A stretch of 7,365 nucleotides of DNA. Source: Microcaldota archaeon. GTDB lineage: Archaea > B1Sed10-29 > WALL01 > WAMD01. Location: positions 19,082 through 26,446 of the forward strand of contig JALWQZ010000017.1 of assembly GCA_027077895.1 (NCBI GenBank). Reading direction: 5' to 3'. Each line of letters begins with the position of its first letter. The stretch's first letter is position 1. The notes below the pieces were generated by a model, which was given only the letters and a program-made list of their open reading frames with translations, made no database searches and was not told the origin of the DNA. Shown here piece by piece: positions 1 through 4,239 of the stretch. The translations under genes and the position numbers were made by a program.

Positions 1-7
1 CCCATGA

Positions 8-694
8 CTAGTCCTTTTCTGCTAGGTGAGCCATTTTTACTAGCATGACACCTGAATTACCCCTCCACTCGTTTATGCTTTCGTCTATGACGATTCTCTT
101 TTTGAATATTGGGCCGTCTAGGACCAGGGTTTCGAACTCTCCCCCTTCCCCAGCAGGCCATATGCCGTACTTCTCTTGAAGTCTTTCTAGTTGGGATACT
201 GCGTTCTTGTCTAGTTTTCTCCCTAGCCAGGATTCATCTAGCCCGAAGGCTGACACACTCGTTATTATGACATCAAATCCTGCGCTTACAATATCGTTTA
301 GAAGTTGGATTTGGTTTTTGTGCCACAAGGGTGTGAAACTTTTTAGGCCTAGTTTATGGCACACGGTTTCGATTCTGATTCTTTGATACTCCGATGCCAG
401 TGCACCGGATATGACGCCCCCTACTTTGTAATTTTCCTTTGCTAGCCTAAGTGCCTTTTCCATGTCACCTATTTCTGTTTCTTTATCCCCCTCTGTTTCT
501 ACAGATATTATTGGGATGCCCATAGCCTCCGCTTGGAGTTTTGAAATCCATGCGTTGGGATAGTGGAACATCCAGGAGTCGTCTCTTTTTGGTATTATGT
601 TGACCAGTGTTTCGACTTCCCATGCCTGGTTTATTGCCCAGTACACTGCGTAAACTGAGTCCTTGCCACCTGAGAATAGTGAAGATACCTTCAT
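8..694 (-). CDS. dph6: Diphthine--ammonia ligase (Dph6-type)
   Basis: Catalyses the ATP-dependent amidation of diphthine to diphthamide, the last step in modifying the conserved histidine of elongation factor aEF-2, in the cytosol. The 228-residue length is usual for archaeal members. The N-terminus carries the PP-loop SGGKDS at residues 8-13, which binds ATP in this N-type ATP pyrophosphatase family. Further family blocks are SGALASEYQ (96-104) with the following IRIE, PLWHKNQ (122-128), and EGGEFETLVLDGP (183-195) near the C-terminus. The ATG at 694 puts the PP-loop close to the N-terminus as expected. No SD precedes it, and an AT-rich TATA-like element lies about 24 bp upstream, so the mRNA is probably leaderless. 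It diverges from the unknown cluster starting at 726; its downstream neighbour is outside the window. The domain assignment is firm; the exact substrate rests on family knowledge. Confidence 0.93.
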   Translation of the reverse strand: MKVSSLFSGGKDSVYAVYWAINQAWEVETLVNIIPKRDDSWMFHYPNAWISKLQAEAMGIPIISVETEGDKETEIGDMEKALRLAKENYKVGGVISGALASEYQRIRIETVCHKLGLKSFTPLWHKNQIQLLNDIVSAGFDVIITSVSAFGLDESWLGRKLDKNAVSQLERLQEKYGIWPAGEGGEFETLVLDGPIFKKRIVIDESINEWRGNSGVMLVKMAHLAEKD

Positions 695-696
695 GG

Positions 697-706
697 TTTT
701 TAATTA
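697..706 (+). promoter_or_regulatory. Predicted TATA box for the 726-1896 cluster
   Basis: TTTTTAATTA, centred near 701-702, lies about 25 bp upstream of the ATG pair at 726/729 and predicts a leaderless start. It sits between the dph6 start and the dph6 TATA element, so the two divergent promoters would be interleaved in 31 bp. A second AT element, TTTAAATA (715-722), would instead place a start site near 744, where another in-frame ATG lies. Pattern-based only. Confidence 0.4.
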
Positions 707-711
707 GGACC

Positions 712-723
712 GGTTTTAAATAA
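712..723 (-). promoter_or_regulatory. Predicted TATA box for dph6
   Basis: Read on the minus strand this is TTTATTTAAAAC, centred near 718, about 24-26 bp from the dph6 ATG at 694. That is the normal archaeal TATA-to-start-site distance, so transcription would begin at or next to the start codon and give a leaderless mRNA. This agrees with the absence of an SD before dph6. Prediction from pattern and spacing only. Confidence 0.5.
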
Positions 724-725
724 AA

Positions 726-1025
726 ATGATGGACAAGGATGTTATGGATTTGATAAGGCGTATTGTTGAGTACAAGTGGCACGGCGAGGGAGAATATGAA
801 GAGTTGGCATCTGATGTTGAGAGTATTTCTGATGATAGCGCCAAGTCAGTTTTGAGGTCATATCTAGAGGAGGCAAGGGAGTTTGTTGAGAAGAATGCAC
901 TTGAGCGTGATGTTGAAAGGGAACTTCTTGAGGAATGGATACTTAGAGCAAAACCAATGAAGATGAAGTATAAGGATGGTAGATATGAGTTTAACTTAAA
1001 TGATGAGGAGGAGAGTGATGAGTAA
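726..1025 (+). CDS. Unrecognised small acidic helical protein
   Basis: I do not recognise this 99-residue protein. It is strongly acidic (about 30 Asp/Glu against 16 Lys/Arg) and looks almost wholly helical, with long Glu-rich amphipathic stretches from about 21 to 76 and an acidic tail (DEEESDE, 93-99). No membrane segment, signal peptide or cysteine is present, so it should be soluble and cytosolic. The start could be ATG 726 or 729; both suit a leaderless message from the TATA-like element at 697-706. An in-frame ATG at 744 is the alternative if the element at 715-722 is used. Its stop codon overlaps the next gene by 8 bp, so the two are almost certainly co-transcribed and perhaps translationally coupled. 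Its acidity complements the two basic proteins that follow, suggesting partners, but that is inference. Confidence 0.75.
   Translation: MMDKDVMDLIRRIVEYKWHGEGEYEELASDVESISDDSAKSVLRSYLEEAREFVEKNALERDVERELLEEWILRAKPMKMKYKDGRYEFNLNDEEESDE
1005..1013 (+). promoter_or_regulatory. Ribosome binding site fixing the start at 1018
   Basis: GAGGAGGAG contains GGAGG at 1007-1011, six bases before the ATG at 1018. It supports 1018 over the in-frame ATG pair at 1000/1003. Those upstream ATGs have no purine-rich site before them and would add the residues MMRRRV encoded by the SD itself. Confidence 0.75.
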
Positions 1026-1509
1026 ATTGGGAAATAGCAAACCAGTAAATAAGTTAGTCAAAGTGGGGCGTGTTTTTGGTAGATTTATGCAAGGAGGAGT
1101 TGTTCGTAAATATAGTCATAAAAAGAGCGTGCCTGTTTATATGAAAGATATATTTGTTGGTAATAACCCATCACTACGATATACTGAGTATGTTCACGAA
1201 ATAGATAGAATTGTCCACCGTGAGCCTAATGCAGATGGGAACGCTAAGTTGAGGTATTTAGAGGAAAGGATACGGTCTGAGGAGAAAGACCTTAACAACA
1301 GGGAGAGGGCTAGTTTGCTCCAGGAGATCGTTAAAGCAAGGACAGCACTTCATTATTTTCCAGGTCTAGAGGAAAGGAACTCTGTGTACTTTGCTATTTG
1401 GAAGCCTACTAGGAGGGATATCCTACTTGCGTATACAGGGAAGCATACTAGCAAAACAGTACGCTCTATAAAACGGATGATTAAATACTCAAAACTGGGG
1501 GGTAGATAG
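1018..1509 (+). CDS. Unrecognised basic protein, tandem paralogue A
   Basis: A 163-residue basic protein (about 35 Lys/Arg against 16 Asp/Glu) of unknown function. Residues 1-50 are Lys/Arg/Gly-rich and probably flexible; 55-160 form the part shared with the next gene. The shared core at 91-115 contains NRERA, QEIV and LH-Y-F-P and matches the neighbour at 17 of 25 positions. A second shared block has W-K-P (128-130), IL-AY (135-139) and IKR (151-153). No cysteine pairs, Walker motif or membrane segment is seen. The positive charge would suit nucleic-acid or ribosome binding, but no known fold is recognised. The start at 1018 is set by the SD at 1007-1011 and overlaps the upstream stop by 8 bp. 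The stop abuts the ATG of the second paralogue. Confidence 0.8.
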   Translation: MSKLGNSKPVNKLVKVGRVFGRFMQGGVVRKYSHKKSVPVYMKDIFVGNNPSLRYTEYVHEIDRIVHREPNADGNAKLRYLEERIRSEEKDLNNRERASLLQEIVKARTALHYFPGLEERNSVYFAIWKPTRRDILLAYTGKHTSKTVRSIKRMIKYSKLGGR

Positions 1510-1896
1510 ATGCACTCTAAACGAAAAAAGTACAAAGGTCCAGGGGGCATAAACCCCATAAAATTAGGTCCTCACCAGTCTGACAAGTATATTGAATACA
1601 GAAGTAAGATACTTAGGGTTAAATGGCATGAGGACGGGATTATGGGAAAGGTCTTGCTTGACGATCTCCACCAGAGGATCCTTAAAGATAATGATCTAAA
1701 AAACAGGGAGCGTGCAAAACTCCAGCAGGAGATAGTGGCTGCTAGGGCTATGTTGCACTTTTTGCCGAATCCGAAATATAGATATGATCCCAGGGTGATG
1801 GTTTGGACACCCAACAAAAAGGAGATACTAAAAGCGTATGGGAAGAAAAATTCTCGTATACTAGAGAAGATAAAGAGGTTGTTTGGCCTAGTCTAG
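1510..1896 (+). CDS. Unrecognised basic protein, tandem paralogue B
   Basis: A 128-residue basic protein (about 31 Lys/Arg against 13 Asp/Glu) of unknown function and a diverged duplicate of the preceding gene. It shares Y-EY near residue 27, the core NRERA-KLQQEIV-AR-LHF-P (62-86), W-P (99-101), IL-AYGKK (106-113) and IKR (121-123). It differs by a shorter N-terminal extension (KRKKYKGPGG, residues 4-13) and lacks about 25 residues of the upstream copy's tail. The ATG directly follows the previous TAG with no gap; a G-rich SD-like GGGGGT (1498-1503) lies six bases upstream inside the previous gene. Its 3' end overlaps the end of the aIF1A gene on the other strand by 9 bp. It is the last gene of the cluster, and no terminator is obvious beyond it. 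Confidence 0.8.
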   Translation: MHSKRKKYKGPGGINPIKLGPHQSDKYIEYRSKILRVKWHEDGIMGKVLLDDLHQRILKDNDLKNRERAKLQQEIVAARAMLHFLPNPKYRYDPRVMVWTPNKKEILKAYGKKNSRILEKIKRLFGLV

Positions 1897-2190
1897 CCAT
1901 TTCAGATACCCCTTCTTCCTGAGTATCTCGACCTGCACGCTTTTGTATTTCCAGATTATATCTCCCTTTTCATCTCCCTGTATCTCCCATGGTTCCACGA
2001 TTACGTAGTCTCCCTCTCTGACCCATAACCTTCTTTTTAGTCTTCCAGGTACTCTACACAGCCTTCTTTTGCCATCTGAGCATTCTACATACATTCTCTT
2101 TCCGCCTACCAACTGCTCAACATACCCAATTACCTGTTTTCCTGATGGGAACCTTACTCTTATTTCTCCTTGGTCTTGATTTCCTTGCAT
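1888..2190 (-). CDS. eif1a: Translation initiation factor aIF1A
   Basis: Archaeal counterpart of eIF1A and bacterial IF1. It binds the A-site region of the small ribosomal subunit and aids scanning or start selection and initiator-tRNA placement. The 100 residues form the OB-fold with little extension, the usual archaeal size. The diagnostic block RVPGRLKRRLWVREGDYVIV spans 46-65 and continues PWE, followed by KGDIIWKY (75-82). The start at 2190 is supported by AGGTG at 2200-2196 with five bases to the ATG, the same geometry as the upstream operon genes. The SD overlaps the stop codon of the DUF424 gene. It is the last gene of the minus-strand operon. Its stop at 1888-1890 lies inside the final codons of the convergent gene, so the two transcripts must overlap. 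Confidence 0.96.
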   Translation of the reverse strand: MQGNQDQGEIRVRFPSGKQVIGYVEQLVGGKRMYVECSDGKRRLCRVPGRLKRRLWVREGDYVIVEPWEIQGDEKGDIIWKYKSVQVEILRKKGYLKWLD

Positions 2191-2194
2191 TTCA

Positions 2195-2488
2195 TCACCT
2201 TTTTATCTTGAATATCATTGCATGAGGAATATTGGATATGTACACAATCTTTTGGAGTGGATACACATCCTTTGCTAAGCTTATGGTCTTTTCACCGACT
2301 AGGTTTGCAGTGAAACATTCCTTTAATAACTGTTTGAATTTCTCATCTGTTATCTCGTCGCCACCATAAAATGATTTTGTTATTTTAAATTCAATTTCGC
2401 CATCCTTTATTACCTTTCCAACTAAATCGGAATCACACGCGGCAAGGACAATCTTATCTTCTTGGTAGTGTAATTTTGCGGTTATCAG
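2195..2488 (-). CDS. DUF424 family protein, apparent CTG start
   Basis: A 97-residue frame fills the gap between aIF2-beta and aIF1A. After the initiator it reads ITAKLHYQEDKIVLAACDSD. It continues with LVGK (22-25), SFYGG (39-43), NLVGEK (62-67) and a C-terminal IPHA (87-90). These are the hallmarks of DUF424, a small archaeal family of unknown function often found near translation-factor genes. The frame is stopped by the TGA at 2500-2498, and no ATG, GTG or TTG exists that would keep the conserved N-terminus. CTG at 2488-2486 lies exactly five bases after GAGGTG (2499-2494), the same spacing seen for aIF1A, aIF2-beta and the OB-fold gene, so CTG is the likely initiator. ATT at 2491-2489 is a weaker alternative, too close to the SD. 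A base error or real ATG-to-CTG change is also possible. The stop (2197-2195) overlaps the aIF1A SD. Confidence 0.88.
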   Translation of the reverse strand: MITAKLHYQEDKIVLAACDSDLVGKVIKDGEIEFKITKSFYGGDEITDEKFKQLLKECFTANLVGEKTISLAKDVYPLQKIVYISNIPHAMIFKIKR

Positions 2489-2499
2489 AATATCACCTC
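2489..2499 (-). promoter_or_regulatory. Strong SD preceding the CTG start of DUF424
   Basis: On the minus strand GAGGTGAT (2499-2492) is an eight-base match to the SD consensus, five bases after GGTG from the CTG codon at 2488. It is fused to the TGA stop of aIF2-beta (2500-2498), giving the junction TGAGGTGATATT-CTG. The matching junction at aIF2-beta is TGAGGTGTTATT-ATG. Confidence 0.8.
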
Positions 2500-2917
2500 A
2501 TGCGATTGGAGGTACTGGATAGCGGGCACCACATGCCGAGCATCTCACGTAGAGCACACCCTCTATGGTTATGAGTTCTGTGTCTGGCTTTCCGCATTCT
2601 TTACATATCACATAGGTTTTAACGAATGTCTCTAATTTTTTATTTATCTTATCTGGTCTGACTTTCCCCTTTATTATTAACCTGTCTCCTGCAACATTTG
2701 CTGGTGCCGCAAGTTCTTTTGTTAAATACTTAAGTATAACCTTTGGATCCCTTCTAATGTACTTACACACTTCCATGAAGTTTACAATTATTGTCTGGTT
2801 TCCTTGGAAAAAGACCTCAAATTTAGGTATCTCAAATCTAACAGTCTCCTTAACTTTGTCTGGTAGTAGACTGTACGCTTCGTCTAACATTTTTTCGTAA
2901 TCGTCTGGTTTCACCAT
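2498..2917 (-). CDS. eif2b: Translation initiation factor aIF2 subunit beta
   Basis: Beta subunit of the heterotrimeric aIF2, which delivers initiator Met-tRNA to the small ribosomal subunit; it contacts the gamma GTPase and affects nucleotide exchange and tRNA affinity. The 139 residues match the archaeal size, lacking the Lys-rich N-terminus of eukaryotic eIF2-beta. An N-terminal helix (4-18) expected to bind gamma is followed by the alpha/beta core with the block VNFMEVCKYIRRDPKVILKY (45-64) and the GDRLIIKG strand (77-84). The C-terminal zinc ribbon has C105-x2-C108 and C126-x2-C129. The start at 2917 follows GAGGTG (2928-2923) fused to the TGA of the upstream gene, leaving a 9-bp gap. 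Genes for the alpha and gamma subunits are not in the window. It lies mid-operon, between the OB-fold protein and DUF424. Confidence 0.96.
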   Translation of the reverse strand: MVKPDDYEKMLDEAYSLLPDKVKETVRFEIPKFEVFFQGNQTIIVNFMEVCKYIRRDPKVILKYLTKELAAPANVAGDRLIIKGKVRPDKINKKLETFVKTYVICKECGKPDTELITIEGVLYVRCSACGARYPVPPIA

Positions 2918-2926
2918 AATAACACC

Positions 2927-3448
2927 TCACACGTCTATTTCTTCTATGTTTATGTCTAGGTTATCAATCTCATCTTTTTCTTTCTTACCCCCCTCATTGT
3001 CTGTCTCCTTGACTTCCTCCTGCTCATTTGTGTTTTTCATAGATTCTATTTGTCTAGAATACTTGTCAATGACCTCTAGTTTCCATAACTCTTGCCATCC
3101 CTTATCCTCTATTTTCTTGACAATCTCGCATATTAAATATCTCCCCCTTTCATTTTCCCTTATCTTTCCTATTACCCTCACTAAATCCCCTATCTGTATG
3201 CCTCTTGCGAATTTGACATCCTCGCCAAATAGTTTCGCTAGGATCTTGCCTGTTCCATCATCAATTGTTAGTCCAGTGTATTGGTTTGTTTCATTATCAT
3301 ACCTGTCAATTACAACTCCCATAATGTATGCTCGGGATATACGCATATCTCCTATTTTTACGTAATTTGGTGAATACTGCTCTGTGGATTTCTCATATTC
3401 TCCGTTTAGTAATAGTGCTATTGGAACCCTATATGCAATTTCTCTCAT
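2927..3448 (-). CDS. RPA-associated OB-fold protein (RPA32/COG3390-like)
   Basis: A 173-residue single OB-fold protein probably working with archaeal RPA, the single-stranded-DNA binding complex of replication and repair. The N-terminal MREIAYRV resembles the conserved start of archaeal RPA-associated proteins. Residues 30-113 form the OB-fold: RISRAYIMGVVIDRY, then the turn IDDGTGKI (62-69), then GDLVRVIGKIRE (87-98) and YLICEIVKKIE (104-114). Residues 135-173 are a highly charged Glu/Lys/Asp tail ending acidic, probably disordered and a protein-binding region. No zinc finger is present, unlike the large archaeal RPA subunit, which is not in the window. The start at 3448 follows AAGGTG (3459-3454) with five bases spacing and overlaps the presenilin stop as ATGA. 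Position downstream of mcm fits a replication role. OB-fold assignment is firm; the precise RPA subclass is less so. Confidence 0.82.
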   Translation of the reverse strand: MREIAYRVPIALLLNGEYEKSTEQYSPNYVKIGDMRISRAYIMGVVIDRYDNETNQYTGLTIDDGTGKILAKLFGEDVKFARGIQIGDLVRVIGKIRENERGRYLICEIVKKIEDKGWQELWKLEVIDKYSRQIESMKNTNEQEEVKETDNEGGKKEKDEIDNLDINIEEIDV

Positions 3449-4239
3449 ATCAACACCTTAACTCCCAATGATAGGAGATAACAACCTAATAGGCCTACTG
3501 TTATGAAAGGTAGTGCAGGCATTACCTTTCCCTTTTTATCATATAGATACCACAATAAATAGATTAGCCCTATAAGACCACCCACTAATGATATTATCGC
3601 CACCAACCAGCCGTTTGCTCGCAGTATGGATGTACTGACCATCATGGGCATTATCAAGTCCCCTCCCCCTATATGAAATAACCTCTTTCTTGTGGGGATT
3701 GCCATCATCAGGGCAATGTTTTCTTTCATTACTCCCTTTGCGAGTGTCACCATGTGTTTAGTTTTGAACACAGAGATATAGTCATAAACAGCGAGTATTG
3801 CTAGTAATATGATGGACGGGATAACACCTAATGAAGCACCTATGAGTGGGCCCACTCCAAGTATTGTTGTCAGCGCACCTAGATTTATACTCCAAACCTT
3901 GTCTGGGAACACTAGCCTCAAGTATGTAACTAGTAATGCCAGTATCACGCTTGGGATAGTTGGATTTGGTGTGTACATAAATAGTATTTCAAATAAGACT
4001 TCAGACCCCAAAAATACGACAAAAAGTTCTAGTGCCTTCATACCCTTTGGTAAGTACTTCACTAGTGCGATTACAATTGCAGTGGTTGCTAGTATGTATA
4101 GGAAAAAGAACAAACTCTCGCTGGCCCCGGTTTTGACAGGTATACTCACGTTGGAGATAATCAGACTGCCTACTGCTAGTCCTGCCAGTTCTATTGCAAG
4201 GAATATCAAAAAAGGCGTCTTCCAGTCGAACTTTTGCAT
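3445..4239 (-). CDS. Presenilin/SPP-like intramembrane aspartyl protease (family A22)
   Basis: Membrane-embedded aspartyl protease of the archaeal presenilin-homologue family, which cleaves transmembrane segments within the bilayer; its natural substrates in archaea are unknown. All three signature motifs are intact: YD at 152-153 in VYDYISVFKTKHMV (catalytic D153), GGGD at 191-194 (catalytic D194, the GxGD motif) and PAL at 241-243. The 264 residues hold about nine hydrophobic segments, near 10-30, 43-62, 68-88, 95-111, 117-136, 138-157, 175-200, 212-232 and 240-262. There is no cleavable signal peptide beyond the first membrane helix. The ATG at 4239 directly follows the mcm TGA, with GGAGG (4249-4245) five bases upstream inside the mcm coding end. 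Its stop overlaps the next start by 4 bp. It is therefore tightly embedded in the replication/translation operon. Confidence 0.93.
   Translation of the reverse strand: MQKFDWKTPFLIFLAIELAGLAVGSLIISNVSIPVKTGASESLFFFLYILATTAIVIALVKYLPKGMKALELFVVFLGSEVLFEILFMYTPNPTIPSVILALLVTYLRLVFPDKVWSINLGALTTILGVGPLIGASLGVIPSIILLAILAVYDYISVFKTKHMVTLAKGVMKENIALMMAIPTRKRLFHIGGGDLIMPMMVSTSILRANGWLVAIISLVGGLIGLIYLLWYLYDKKGKVMPALPFITVGLLGCYLLSLGVKVLI

Noticed and set aside
483..782. Minus-strand 99-codon open frame across the dph6 promoter
   Set aside because: Overlaps dph6 in another frame and runs through the divergent promoter and the next gene; composition is not protein-like.
1000..1017. Upstream in-frame ATG pair (1000/1003) as start of basic paralogue A
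   Set aside because: These codons span the SD GGAGG itself and have no SD of their own; ATG 1018 has ideal spacing and gives the compact 8-bp overlap.
2489..2491. ATT as the DUF424 start
   Set aside because: It lies only two bases from GGTG, whereas all sister genes use five; CTG at 2488 fits exactly.
2946..3365. Plus-strand 139-codon open frame
   Set aside because: Ser/Leu/Ile-rich antisense shadow of the OB-fold gene, with no SD and no family resemblance.
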